A stretch of DNA of 64,000 nt from Chthoniobacter flavus Ellin428 (GTDB lineage: Bacteria > Verrucomicrobiota > Verrucomicrobiia > Chthoniobacterales > Chthoniobacteraceae). The translations under genes were made by a program, and so were the position numbers. The stretch's first letter is position 1. The number at the start of each line of letters is the position of its first letter. The DNA is taken from the NCBI RefSeq assembly GCF_000173075.1, contig NZ_ABVL01000008.1:124001-188000 (forward strand), read 5' to 3'. Below are positions 18,190-27,185 of the stretch, one piece after another. Below the pieces are notes generated by a model. The model was not told the origin of the DNA, made no database searches, and was given only the letters and a program-made list of their open reading frames with translations.

Positions 18190-19398
18190 TCAGACACTGT
18201 GCGCAATGGCGAGGAATGTCTTTCCAAATTCGCGCAGATTCCGCGCGGCGTCGTCGCGCGCCTGGCGCTGGCTTTCCGAGTCGAGCGGCCATGCCCATTC
18301 CCGGTCGGCCTGCCGGAGCACCTTCGCCAGGCTTTTCGCCGAGGTCCGTTCGAATGTGACGCTCGCCGGCGGGTTCTGTTCGAGGTGGACGGGAAAGTCG
18401 GACAAAATCATCGGCCGACCCAAAGCACGGGCGTCCTCCACGACCGTGCTCCAGCCTTCGAAAAGCGAAGGCTGAATCACCGCGACCGCACCGCGCATGA
18501 GCTGAATCTGATCCGCCCGCGGCACCAGGCCCAGCAGCGCGACCTGCCCGGCAATGCCCAATTCATGCGCACGCTGGAGAACGACATTCACGTAGGCTTG
18601 ATCGCGAAAGTCCAGCGGGGATCCCGTGAAGACTACGAATGGCCTCACGCCCTCGCTGGCGAGCAGTTGTAGCGCTTCAAAAACCAACAGGTGGTTCTTG
18701 TGCCGCCACCATTGGTTGCTGACGAGAAAGAACCGCTCCGGAAGATGATACTTCGTTCGCGCAGCCTGCGGATCTCCTTCGTACCAGGCCGGCGACGGGC
18801 TCGTACAAAAACGCAGGACCTTGATCGCCGCTCGTGATTCCGGATAGAACCGGCGGAAATCGGCAGCGGCAGATTCGCTGCTGAAGACCAGAGCCCGGGC
18901 ATCGCGCGCCAAAATGGAAATGCCCTCCTCGCGGCGCGCCAGTTCTTCCGGGCGGAACAGCTCCGGCAAATACTTGTGCTGAAAATCGGGAATCCAGCCG
19001 ATCCACCGCGCAGTGAGGCCGGCATCGGTCAGCGGCAGCCTTACCCGGATATTGTAGTTGTTATCGTAGGTAATGGGGTAGAGAAGACCGATTCCCCACT
19101 CGCGGATCTGCCGTTTGAAATGGGCGTTATCCACCGGCCGGTGCAGCCCCAACCGCATGGCGACACGTTGCGTCAACGAGTCCGCGGGCCGCGTCTCCTC
19201 GAGAAAAAGAATTCCGTCCACGTGCGGCCGGAGGGCGTTCAGCAATTCCTCCTGCTGCGGCGAGCGCGCGATGAGAAACAACTCAAAGCTCTTTCTCTCT
19301 GACGCCGGCAGCGTCGCCACGGCCTGCACGAGATTTTTGACATATTCGCTGCCGCCGATCCAGGCGTCGCCGCCTTGCATGATCAATCCAATGCGCAT
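18190..19398 (-). CDS. Glycosyltransferase family 4
   Basis: A GT-B enzyme of about 402 aa. The N-domain starts RIGLIMQGGDAWIGGSEYVKNL, a glycine-rich loop that often binds the acceptor or donor phosphate. The second domain carries FFLVSNQWWRHKNHLLVFEAL and the GT4 signature VIQPSLFEGWSTVVEDARALGRPMILSDFPVH, with both Glu residues of the EX7E motif (F-Glu-Gly... and Val-Val-Glu-Asp). The start is set at ATG 19398, seven bp past the epimerase stop codon. It is a full-length member and acts in the same cytoplasmic assembly pathway. Confidence 0.9.
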   Translation of the reverse strand: MRIGLIMQGGDAWIGGSEYVKNLVQAVATLPASERKSFELFLIARSPQQEELLNALRPHVDGILFLEETRPADSLTQRVAMRLGLHRPVDNAHFKRQIREWGIGLLYPITYDNNYNIRVRLPLTDAGLTARWIGWIPDFQHKYLPELFRPEELARREEGISILARDARALVFSSESAAADFRRFYPESRAAIKVLRFCTSPSPAWYEGDPQAARTKYHLPERFFLVSNQWWRHKNHLLVFEALQLLASEGVRPFVVFTGSPLDFRDQAYVNVVLQRAHELGIAGQVALLGLVPRADQIQLMRGAVAVIQPSLFEGWSTVVEDARALGRPMILSDFPVHLEQNPPASVTFERTSAKSLAKVLRQADREWAWPLDSESQRQARDDAARNLREFGKTFLAIAHSV

Positions 19399-19405
19399 GG
19401 GAAAT

Positions 19406-20335
19406 CTATCGGGCCGCGAGTTCTGCTGCACACCACGCAGCCACGCCGCTCACACCTTGTTCGAAGGAGATTTCCGGGGCAAACCCCAGCGCGCGGATTT
19501 TCGTCAAATCGGCACACCATTTCAGGGGATTGCCCGGTGTGACCTGGCCGTCGAAACCCGGCACGGCGGAAGATTGCAACGCGTGCGCCACGATCGCGGC
19601 CAGTTCCCGCATCGACACTTCGCGTCCGCTCGCCAGGTTGTAAGTCTCCCCCCGGCCTGCCGCATCGGCCGTAGCCAGAAGACAAAGTCCGCGCGCCACG
19701 TCCTGCGCGTGGATGAAGTCCCGCGTTTCCTCGCCGGTCCCGCGCAACGACAAGCTGCCGGTGTTCAGCAAACGTTCGCAAACATCCCATACCACCTGGC
19801 GCCGCAAGCCGGGCCCGTAGGCGGAGAAAATCCGCGCGCTCACGGTGGGCAACCCGTACACGCGCGCAAACTCTTCGCAGAGAATCTCCGCCTGGCGTTT
19901 GTGGTAACCGTAGGGCGAGATTGGCTGCACGGCATGCGACTCGGTCACAGGGAGCGTGACCGGGTCGCCATAAACCGCCGCACTCGAGAGGAGCACGAAA
20001 CGGCAGGTCGGCGCGTGCCGGCGCAGAGCGTCGAGCATCTCGAAAGTCAGGACCGTGTTCGCTTGAAAATCCGCCGCTGGTTCCGAGAGCGAAAGCGGCA
20101 CCGAGGCCCTTCCCGCGCAATGCACGCAGGCACGCGGCGCCGCGCGTTTCAACAACTCCGGCAGCCGCCCATCCGGCAGACTCATCCGCTCGAAGCGCAT
20201 GCCCCGTCCCGCCGGCGCATTTTCCGGCGGAACATCGTCCACCGCGACGACTTCCCAGCCTTCGCGCAAAAATTGACGGACAATGTACCGGCCCAGGAAG
20301 CCCGCCGCCCCGGTGACGAGGATGGTATTGCTCAT
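19406..20335 (-). CDS. NAD-dependent sugar epimerase/dehydratase (extended SDR)
   Basis: A 309-aa extended short-chain dehydrogenase. The NAD-binding motif GAAGFLG is at residues 9-15, after ILVT. It has a LSSAAVYGD segment with the catalytic Ser, and the YGYHK catalytic Tyr/Lys pair in a region reading ISPYGYHKRQAE. The conserved RIFSAYGPG and RDFIHAQDVARG of the GalE/RmlB/RfbD-like group are present. It likely remodels a nucleotide sugar (4-epimerase, 4,6-dehydratase or reductase) as donor for this locus. It is the only nucleotide-sugar gene of this class visible here, so other precursors must be made elsewhere. It overlaps the methyltransferase gene by 4 bp. Confidence 0.88.
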   Translation of the reverse strand: MSNTILVTGAAGFLGRYIVRQFLREGWEVVAVDDVPPENAPAGRGMRFERMSLPDGRLPELLKRAAPRACVHCAGRASVPLSLSEPAADFQANTVLTFEMLDALRRHAPTCRFVLLSSAAVYGDPVTLPVTESHAVQPISPYGYHKRQAEILCEEFARVYGLPTVSARIFSAYGPGLRRQVVWDVCERLLNTGSLSLRGTGEETRDFIHAQDVARGLCLLATADAAGRGETYNLASGREVSMRELAAIVAHALQSSAVPGFDGQVTPGNPLKWCADLTKIRALGFAPEISFEQGVSGVAAWCAAELAAR

Positions 20336-21177
20336 ACGGGTTTGCTGCAGAGAAAGCTAAAGATGCGGCCTGGGGTGCGGTCCTGCCGTGTGACCATGGC
20401 AAGTTGCGCAGCACGAAAGGCCGGCGACCACGCGAGCAGCCTTCCGAGCCCGCGCCAGCGTCGCGCAGCGATTCGCCGCACCGTCTCCTGGCGGACCTGT
20501 TCGGTTCCCGGGAAAAAATTCAAGATCGACTCCAGCGGTCCCCATAACGCGCGCTGCACCAGCCCGGCGCCATGCAACGCTCCGAGATAGCGCTCGAGCG
20601 GATGGGCATTTTCACCACCATAGTGCGACTGGAGCGGATGCGCGCGCAGGAAACCGGCGAGTTGCTCCGCATCATCGGCCACATGCTCGCGGGTCGCGAG
20701 CAACAGACCGCCCGGCGCCAGCACGCGGGCCATCTGCGCCACCCCGGCGTCCAGGTCCTGGAGATGATGCAAAACCTGGCGCGCATGAATCGCCGCAAAG
20801 GCGCCATCGGGAAAGGGCAGCCTTTCACCCACTTCGCGTACTACGCGGATGGCCAACCCGCTCTCCGCTGCGAGGCGCTCGATCGCTTCCGCGCCCACTT
20901 CCGCGCTCGGGTCCGGCTCGAGCGCAGTCACGTTCCAACCATCGCGCGCGAGAGCGTAGCTGACGATGCCATTGCCCGCGCCAAGATCGAGGATCGCACG
21001 CCCGCCGCCCGGCCCGAGCAGCCGCCGGATCTCCGCGAACTCCTCACTCGCTGCATAGCGCTCCGCGGCGGTGCGGACCGGCAGATCGAAATAATTGTGG
21101 CGAATGGCGGCCTCGTTGCCGGGCTGGGCCCGGTACCAACGGACCGCTTCTTCCCACGTCATGGAGGCCGTGCTCAC
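20332..21177 (-). CDS. SAM-dependent methyltransferase
   Basis: A class I methyltransferase of about 281 aa. Motif I reads ILDLGAGNGIVSYALARDGW, followed by VTALEPDPSAEVG and the Methyltransf_11 pattern LPFPDGAFAAIHARQVLHHL, then LAPGGLLLATREH. A helical N-terminus (MTWEEAVRWYRAQPGNEAAIRHNYFD) precedes it. The start is placed at GTG 21177, which overlaps the next gene's stop (GTGA); ATG 21162, five codons in, is equally possible. Three methyltransferase genes follow one another here (20332-22633) with 4-bp overlaps, so they are translated together. Target atom and sugar are unknown. Confidence 0.85.
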   Translation of the reverse strand: MSTASMTWEEAVRWYRAQPGNEAAIRHNYFDLPVRTAAERYAASEEFAEIRRLLGPGGGRAILDLGAGNGIVSYALARDGWNVTALEPDPSAEVGAEAIERLAAESGLAIRVVREVGERLPFPDGAFAAIHARQVLHHLQDLDAGVAQMARVLAPGGLLLATREHVADDAEQLAGFLRAHPLQSHYGGENAHPLERYLGALHGAGLVQRALWGPLESILNFFPGTEQVRQETVRRIAARRWRGLGRLLAWSPAFRAAQLAMVTRQDRTPGRIFSFLCSKPV

Positions 21178-21959
21178 AAACGTTTGGCCGTAATGAAATA
21201 GCCCGCACCGGCATCGTCCTCCGCCGTCCATGCAAAATTTCCCAGGCGTCGCCACCACAGCCATTTCTTCAACCGCCCCATCCGCCGGAATTTGGTTACC
21301 AGCTCGCTCGGGCGCTGGCGCAGCGCGAGCCCGGAAAATTCACAGTCAAGCAGCGCGAGTTCCTGTGCGCTCCCGCGCACGAAATAACCGCGCACGCTTT
21401 CCACCGAAAACCCTGCATTCCGCAGCCGCTCCGCCCACTCCTCACGGGTCAGCGCATGGAAAAACGGCTGCCACTCGCGATAGCCCGTCCGCGACGCTTC
21501 GTCGCCCGGCCACCATTCGAAATAGCGGTGATTGAGCACATTGAACGCAAACGTGCCGCCCGGTTTCGTGACGCGGGCGATCTCGCGCAGCGCCGCATCG
21601 ACATCGGGAATGTGTTCCAGCGCGCTGTTGTTGAAGACCAGGTCGAAAGTCGCGTCCGCATAAGGCAGCCCCTTGGCCGCATCACATTCTTCCACGCTCT
21701 CATGACGCCCGCGCTTGCGGCATTGCTCCACTGCCCGTCCATCGATGTCGCAGCCCGCCGTGAATCGCCCCTGCGGCCAGGCGAGGCTGGCAAAAATGCC
21801 GTCGCCACAGCAGTGGTCCAGCGTCTTTCCGTCGAGCGGCAGCAGGGCGGCAAATTCCAGCTCCGGCACACGACACATGGCGATGCTCGGCGCCCCGGCA
21901 TAGAGGCGTTTGAGAGAGGGCCAGAAGCGACTGGCCTGGAGTTTAAGGGGATTGCTCAT
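21174..21959 (-). CDS. SAM-dependent methyltransferase
   Basis: A protein of about 261 aa with DHCCGDGIFASLAWPQG as motif I (a Cys-Cys-Gly-Asp variant of the usual acidic-Gly-x-Gly), AGCDIDGRAVEQC as motif II and LPYADATFDLVFNNSALEHIPDVDAALREIARVTKPGG as the Methyltransf_11 core. The C-terminal half is aromatic-rich (EWQPFF, KKWLWWRRLGNFAW), perhaps a lipid- or glycan-facing part. Start ATG 21959 overlaps the preceding stop codon (ATGA), in the same arrangement as its neighbours. It probably methylates the exported glycan or a precursor. Confidence 0.86.
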   Translation of the reverse strand: MSNPLKLQASRFWPSLKRLYAGAPSIAMCRVPELEFAALLPLDGKTLDHCCGDGIFASLAWPQGRFTAGCDIDGRAVEQCRKRGRHESVEECDAAKGLPYADATFDLVFNNSALEHIPDVDAALREIARVTKPGGTFAFNVLNHRYFEWWPGDEASRTGYREWQPFFHALTREEWAERLRNAGFSVESVRGYFVRGSAQELALLDCEFSGLALRQRPSELVTKFRRMGRLKKWLWWRRLGNFAWTAEDDAGAGYFITAKRL

Positions 21960-22633
21960 GAGTGTCCGCAGATGAACCATTTTCCGGTCGAGATCTGGTC
22001 AGACCAGCGTGAGTCGATGTCGTAAACCACACCGAAATGCTCGCGACATTTTTTCAACCACCATTCGACCGAGTTATTGTAATAGCTTTGATGCGGCGTG
22101 ATCCAGCCTTCATCCCGCCCACTGCGCGTCACCGGCACCATGTGCGCGGAAAATTGGCGCGTCAGTCGCGCGGCTTCCTTGAGAAAATCCGAGATCCCCT
22201 GCTCGGTGAAATGTTCGAGTGACCCGATCGAGTACGAATAGTCGAACATGCCGTCCGGATAGCCGGTCTGGGTGGCATCGCACACCCGGAGACGATCCGT
22301 CGGCAAACCACGCTGAATGGCTTTGCTGATCAGAAAATCGGAAATGTCGCACCCGTGCAGTTCCAAAGCGGGAAAGCGCTGACCGAGCGTCTGCATCGTC
22401 TTGCCGGTGCCACAGGCAATGTCGAGCACACGACCGCGCGTGGTCGCCAGGAGAAATTGAATTTCGTCCCAGGCATTGCCCTCTCCCCACGTTTCCAGAG
22501 CCTCCGCCATCGCGGGAGTCCAGTAGATATCCGTATCGGGCTTCGCTTCGGTGGAAGGAGGCACGGCGTTCCTCGGGGGCGGTTCAGCCGCCTGGGACAG
22601 CCCGCGCCATTTTTGAAAGAATTTGGCAATCAT
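21956..22633 (-). CDS. SAM-dependent methyltransferase
   Basis: A 225-aa class I methyltransferase. Motif I is VLDIACGTGKTMQTLGQRFP, motif II LHGCDISDFLISKA, and then VCDATQTGYPDGMFDYSYSIGSLEHFTEQG; the Ser-Leu-Glu-His-Phe is the family's acidic post-motif. The short N-terminal 35 residues are Pro/Ala-rich. It is 3 bp from the upstream GT gene and overlaps the next methyltransferase by 4 bp. The GSLEHFTEQG region is reminiscent of enzymes that methylate sugars on rhamnan-type glycans, but that is weak inference. Confidence 0.84.
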   Translation of the reverse strand: MIAKFFQKWRGLSQAAEPPPRNAVPPSTEAKPDTDIYWTPAMAEALETWGEGNAWDEIQFLLATTRGRVLDIACGTGKTMQTLGQRFPALELHGCDISDFLISKAIQRGLPTDRLRVCDATQTGYPDGMFDYSYSIGSLEHFTEQGISDFLKEAARLTRQFSAHMVPVTRSGRDEGWITPHQSYYNNSVEWWLKKCREHFGVVYDIDSRWSDQISTGKWFICGHS

Positions 22634-22636
22634 AGT

Positions 22637-23562
22637 TTATTTCATCCGCGTAAAGGTTCGGAATGACTTCTTCCAGCGCGTGAGAAAACTCGGCGGTGAA
22701 GGCTTGGCCGCGGAGCCCTGGAGCGCGCGGCGGACGGCTTCTCTAGCCGCCGCGGATTCCTGAAGCGGCGAGCGCATGACCCGAATGTCACCCCCCATTT
22801 TCATTCCCAAAGCGCTGATCCAGACTTTTACAGTTCGCGCCCACTGCCGTCGAAGCCGGTATTTTCCACGAGCGTTTGCCTGGGAAACAGAGCCAGCCCT
22901 CCGCGCAACAGGACGCTGGCGTACCACCGTACGGCCCAGGTTCGCAAAGTCCCCACTGCATTGGCGCGCAGTTGCCCTGCATAGTCGTATCCCTCTTCGA
23001 AATTGAATGTTCTGACCAAGCCGCGCTCCTCGAGTCCCGCCAGAAGTTTCCGTGCATCCGGTTCGAATTGCGTAAAGGCTCGGCGCCAGGTGGCCCAGCC
23101 CCAGCAACTGGTGAGCTGGAGAAAAAACGTTTCTGGAAGTTCCACGCTTACCGGGAACATGTAACCGGAGACGTGCATCACGTCCGCGTCGTTTTCGTAG
23201 CAGCGCAACGCCTCGTTCATGTAACACAGGAAGCCCGGCGCAAGCAGCAGGTCATCCTCCAGCACGATCACCGAACCATGACGGGTGAGGACGTCCTGCA
23301 CGCCTTGCACGATCGAATCCGCGAGGCCGCGATTGGTTTCCGATTCCACGATCGTCACACGCCCGCACCACTGTTTTTCGCGAATGACCTTGCGCACCTG
23401 GTTCACTCGTTCGCGTTCCTCCCCACCCGCTTGCGGTTTCGCTCCGTCGCAATGAATGTACAGCGGCGTTTCACCGGCCCCGGCGTTGGCCGCCAGGCTT
23501 TCCAGCGTGGCCCGGACGTGGTCGGGCCGATTGTAGGCAAATAGGACGACGGGCGCGAACAT
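22637..23562 (-). CDS. Glycosyltransferase (GT2-superfamily), two frameshifts
   Basis: The frame opens at ATG 23562: MFAPVVLFAYNRPDHVRATLESLAAN, the start of a nucleotide-sugar transferase subfamily with PLYIHCDGAK, ESETNRGLADSI, the DDD-like metal site VIVLEDDLLLAPGF, and SCWGWATWRRAF. It stops prematurely at Glu-Leu. Dropping one G of GTGGGCGCG (near 22837-22840) gives DGSGANCKSLDQRF. Dropping one G of the six-G run near 22794-22799 then carries the frame to EAVRRALQGSAAKPSPPSFLTRWKKSFRTFTRMK and a stop at 22637. The repaired protein is about 308 aa. Both changes are single extra bases in G runs. It is the sixth GT2-type enzyme of the operon counted from its 3' end and lies between asnB and the methyltransferases. 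Confidence 0.78.
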
Positions 23563-25391
23563 CACGAAACGGACGGTGCAGCCTTTTCCTTCACTCTCCG
23601 GTACCAAAGCTCGAGCACCAATGCTTTGAAGGAAAGCGGCGTGGCCAGGCCGCGCGGAAACGGACCTTTGGCCAGCGCGGTCGCGCCTTCCGGACTCAGG
23701 ATCTCCGCCTGCACCAGGTAGCCGTCGCGGAGCCACGATCCGTACTGCGCAAACAACGCCCGATGCCAGTCTCCCACCGGCGGGGTAAAGCCACGTTTGG
23801 GCCGGTCAAGGATTTCCTTCGGCAGCAAATCGCCGAGCGCTTCCGTGAACCACGCTTTGGACGGCGCGTAAAAATCGGTCCTCGTTTTGCGCAGGCCGAT
23901 GACCGTCTCAACCAGCCGGTAGTCGAGCAGTGGAAGCCGCAGTTCGATGGAAGATGCCATGCTCAACCGGTCGCCCTGCGTGATGCCGTTTTCGCGCAGG
24001 TAGGTATCGAAGATCAACCGCGTCACGCCGATGCCTTCCTGCCCGGGCACCTGCGGTGCATCGAATATGCGGCTCGCCCCGAAGCGGCGCGCTCCATCCC
24101 GCATCCGGCGCCCGTACACGCCCCGCACCGTCTTGCACGCGGTGCGGTAGTCGTGGGTCAAATCGTAAAAGCGCGTGCGCCGTCCACGCGGTGCCAGACG
24201 GCGCAACATGGCCAGAGGCCCTTTGCTCGAGAAGCGCTCGGCGGCAGCCACCGCTGCATCTTTCACCCACGGGTAACCCCAGAAAAGTTCATCGCCGCCC
24301 TGCCCCTGCAAGACCACCGGCACGCGGTGTTCGCGGGCCAGCTTCATCACGGAAAAATAGCCGAAGCCCGAAATGTCCGCGATCGGGTCATCGCGCCACC
24401 ACACCAGCTCGGGAAAGAGGCGCGTCATCTCCCCCGTCTCGAGTTCGATGTCGTGAAAAGGCACGCCGAGCCGGTCGGCAAACGCTTTCGCATCGGCGCG
24501 CTCATCGCTCGGCGGACGCCCCGGATAGCCGATGCTGAACGCGTGCAGCACTCCGGGATAGTGCCGGGCCGCCAAGGCGGCGATCGCCGCGGAATCCAGG
24601 CCACCACTGAGAGCGACACCGACCGGCACATCCGAGCGGATCGTGAGCCGCGCGGCGGTGTCCAGTTCCTGCCGGATGATTTCCGCCGGGTTGCCCTCGA
24701 TCGGCGGCGCATCTTCCATTCGCCAGTAAATCTTCTCGGTCACTTGCCATGGCGCGGTGTCGATCACCAGTAAATGCCCCGCATCCAGCTTCCGCACCCC
24801 TTTCAGCGGCGTGTGCGGCTCGGGCACATATTGGTAGTGAAAATACAGGTCGACGGCGTCTTCATCGAGCTCATGCCCCGGAACTCCTGACGCCAGCAGC
24901 GTTTTCAGTTCGGAGGCAAATACCACCCGCCCCTCGCTCTCGTGCAGATAGAGCGGCTTCTCGCCCAGGCGATCGCGCACGAGCAGGAGTCGACGCCGTT
25001 TTTCATCCCAAAGCGCAAAGGCATACATGCCGCGCAGGTGCTGCACGCAATCCACTCCGTACTCCTCGTAGAGATGGACGATCGTTTCGCAATCGCTGTG
25101 GGTTGCAAAAGTGTGGCCCCGCTTTTCCAGTTGCTCGCGCAACTCGAGGAAGTTGTAGACCTCGCCATTCGCCACCAGCGCAACACTCCGGTCTTCGTTG
25201 AACAGCGGCTGCCCACCACCCACGAGGTCGATGATACTCAACCGCCGCATCGCGATCACCACATTGGTGTTGCGATATTCGCCCTCCCCATCCGGCCCGC
25301 GATGAAACATCGCCCCCTTCATGGCCGCAATGCGCCCTCCCCACTCGTCACCGAGTGGTTCCCGCGCGACGACTCCGGCTATTCCGCACAT
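23562..25391 (-). CDS. asnB: Glutamine-hydrolysing asparagine synthase-like amidotransferase
   Basis: A 609-aa two-domain enzyme. The N-terminal class II glutaminase domain starts with the catalytic Cys2 (MCGIAGVV), and has HRGPDGEGEY, SIIDLVGGGQPLFNED and VANGEVYNF. The synthase domain begins near residue 240, with the PP-loop VALSGGLDSAAIAALA for ATP and later GQGGDELFWGYPW. It catalyses glutamine-dependent ATP-driven amidation; in polysaccharide loci such AsnB paralogues may amidate a uronic acid or peptide on the glycan, rather than make asparagine. The start ATG 25391 lies inside the end of the methyltransferase gene, and the stop overlaps the next start (TGATG). Confidence 0.92.
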   Translation of the reverse strand: MCGIAGVVAREPLGDEWGGRIAAMKGAMFHRGPDGEGEYRNTNVVIAMRRLSIIDLVGGGQPLFNEDRSVALVANGEVYNFLELREQLEKRGHTFATHSDCETIVHLYEEYGVDCVQHLRGMYAFALWDEKRRRLLLVRDRLGEKPLYLHESEGRVVFASELKTLLASGVPGHELDEDAVDLYFHYQYVPEPHTPLKGVRKLDAGHLLVIDTAPWQVTEKIYWRMEDAPPIEGNPAEIIRQELDTAARLTIRSDVPVGVALSGGLDSAAIAALAARHYPGVLHAFSIGYPGRPPSDERADAKAFADRLGVPFHDIELETGEMTRLFPELVWWRDDPIADISGFGYFSVMKLAREHRVPVVLQGQGGDELFWGYPWVKDAAVAAAERFSSKGPLAMLRRLAPRGRRTRFYDLTHDYRTACKTVRGVYGRRMRDGARRFGASRIFDAPQVPGQEGIGVTRLIFDTYLRENGITQGDRLSMASSIELRLPLLDYRLVETVIGLRKTRTDFYAPSKAWFTEALGDLLPKEILDRPKRGFTPPVGDWHRALFAQYGSWLRDGYLVQAEILSPEGATALAKGPFPRGLATPLSFKALVLELWYRRVKEKAAPSVS

Positions 25392-26038
25392 GGGCGAGAA
25401 CGATTCGGCTTCCGGGCATCCATAATCAGCGAGGTGTAATGCAACGGCCCGATACGAAAGGCTTCCTGGGTATCAAACGGCAACGAACGGCGGATCATCC
25501 CGTCGGCGGGATCCCACGCGGAATGATGAAACTGTTCGCTCGCGTCGAAGTATTCCAGTGGTGTCACCTGAAAACCCGCCTCCTCAAGCAAGCTTCGCAA
25601 GCTTTCCACGGTAAAAAGCATCTTGTGCCCATCCTTCGGCGGCGAAACTTCGGCGACGTAGGCCGAATCGCGGCGATGTCCATCCGGCACTGCGATCCGC
25701 AGCAGCCCGCCCGGCTTGAGATAGCGAAAGCATTCGCGAAAACTCTTCCGGCACTCCGCTTCGTCGAGATGCTCGTAGATATGCTCAGCGAGCAGACGAT
25801 CGATGCTATCTGTCCGGAAAAGACGCTTCCATGACTGCGGAAGCGTCACATCCAAGGATTCGAGATCCGTCGACACCCAGCCGGAAAATTCCGTCGAGCC
25901 GGCGCCAATCACCACCTGGAGCGGAGTGCTCTGGTGGCACCGCGCGCGAAACGCGCGAAAAGCAAGATGCTTGCGCAGACGGGCGCGCAAATCGAGCCGT
26001 GCCACGGTTCGCCAAAGATTTTCAATCGAGCGCCACAT
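25379..26038 (-). CDS. SAM-dependent methyltransferase
   Basis: A 219-aa small methyltransferase. Its N-terminal 35 residues are basic and helical (a possible membrane contact). Motif I is VVIGAGSTEFSGWVSTDLE, in the short form typical of small sugar-methylating enzymes. It has the SIDRLLAEHIYEHLDEAECRKSFRECFRYLKPGGLLRIAVPDGHR segment: Ala-Glu-His-Ile-Tyr-Glu-His-Leu is the post-I acidic region and LKPGGLLRI is motif III. The C-terminal end shares 13 bp with asnB. It is the fourth of the operon's methyltransferases from the 3' side. Confidence 0.82.
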   Translation of the reverse strand: MWRSIENLWRTVARLDLRARLRKHLAFRAFRARCHQSTPLQVVIGAGSTEFSGWVSTDLESLDVTLPQSWKRLFRTDSIDRLLAEHIYEHLDEAECRKSFRECFRYLKPGGLLRIAVPDGHRRDSAYVAEVSPPKDGHKMLFTVESLRSLLEEAGFQVTPLEYFDASEQFHHSAWDPADGMIRRSLPFDTQEAFRIGPLHYTSLIMDARKPNRSRPCAE

Positions 26039-27185
26039 TCTTTTCAGCCGCAGGGGAAAGATTCATGATTTGCAAAAGCGACGCCCGCTGTTTCTCCGAG
26101 CCAAAATGATCGCGCGCGCGCTGCCATGCGGCCTGGCTCATGCGTCGGCGTAGATCACAGTCAAAGGCGAGTTGCGCGATTCTTTCGCCCATCGCCCGGC
26201 TATCGCCTTCACGCACCAAATAGCCCGTTTCCCCTTCGGCAACTGCCTCCGGAATTCCGGCATGCAGGGTGGAAACAACCGGCAATCCGGCAGCCATCGC
26301 CTCGAGAATCGCCACCGGCAACCCCTCCGTCGCTCCCGCAGGATCGACCATGCTATGCTGCAGAAAGAGGTCGGCGCGGCCCATGTGCTTGAGCACCTCA
26401 CTGTGATGTTTTGCACCATGCAACGTGACGCGTTGCTCCAAGCCAAAAGCCCGCACAAATTGTTGCATCGCCGGGAACAGATCGCCCCGGCCGATGAAAT
26501 CGAAATGGAGCCCGGGGTGTTGTTCCGCTGCGCGACGAAAGGCGTCCAGCGTGAGAATGGGGGCTTTCTGCGCCGTCACCCCCACCGCGATGCACCGGAC
26601 GACTTGGGAATTCTCCTCCCGTCGGGGAAATTCCGCTGGCACGTCCACTCCGTAGGGCACCACATGAATCTTGTCTTCGCCGATCCCCACGGCATGGAGC
26701 GCTTGTTTGCTCAAACGGCTCATCGTGATGACACCGGCGCATTCGTTGAGCCGGGGGTAGCGCGACCGCCAATTGCTGTCCTGGAGATAAGCCGACACAT
26801 CGTAGCCGTGGGCGTGCGCGAAAAGCCGGATGTCGAGTTCGCGCGCCAATCGCAGCCAGCAAAGCGCGTGGTCAAGATACTCTACCAGCATCGTGTGCAC
26901 TCGATGTTCTTTGAGGAACTCCGCGACTGACGCCGACTGGAGCGACGTTTTGATCCAGCCGAGCTTCGACCCAAGGCCATGAAGCCATCGCTGGGGGCGG
27001 CCAGTCGCGAGTTGATCGAGCACGAGCGTCGGACAATTGACCGACCAATTTCCGGCGAAGGGCTGCTTGGTCGTTTGCGTGACCACGACTACCCCCTCGG
27101 GCAGGAGACGCTCGATGTGCCTGCGGATGAACGTTTCCGAAAATGTCCCGATCTGCGGCGTGAAAATGGCCAGTGGCCGGGTCAT
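26022..27185 (-). CDS. Glycosyltransferase family 4
   Basis: A 387-aa GT-B enzyme with PLAIFTPQIGTFSETFIRRHI at its N-terminus, which in this subgroup (WcaL/AmsK-like) ends the first strand with a Ser-Glu-Thr-Phe. LFAHAHGYDVSAYL is the acceptor-side His motif and VITMSRLSKQALHAVGIGEDKIHVVPYGVDV the linker. The donor side reads LFLQHSMVDPAGATEGLPVAILEAMAAGLPVVSTLHAGIPEAV, with Glu-Gly-Leu-Pro and Ala-Ile-Leu-Glu giving the EX7E pair. The stop lies inside the methyltransferase gene that follows (17-bp overlap). It is one of the best-matching GT4 proteins here. Confidence 0.93.
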   Translation of the reverse strand: MTRPLAIFTPQIGTFSETFIRRHIERLLPEGVVVVTQTTKQPFAGNWSVNCPTLVLDQLATGRPQRWLHGLGSKLGWIKTSLQSASVAEFLKEHRVHTMLVEYLDHALCWLRLARELDIRLFAHAHGYDVSAYLQDSNWRSRYPRLNECAGVITMSRLSKQALHAVGIGEDKIHVVPYGVDVPAEFPRREENSQVVRCIAVGVTAQKAPILTLDAFRRAAEQHPGLHFDFIGRGDLFPAMQQFVRAFGLEQRVTLHGAKHHSEVLKHMGRADLFLQHSMVDPAGATEGLPVAILEAMAAGLPVVSTLHAGIPEAVAEGETGYLVREGDSRAMGERIAQLAFDCDLRRRMSQAAWQRARDHFGSEKQRASLLQIMNLSPAAEKNVALD

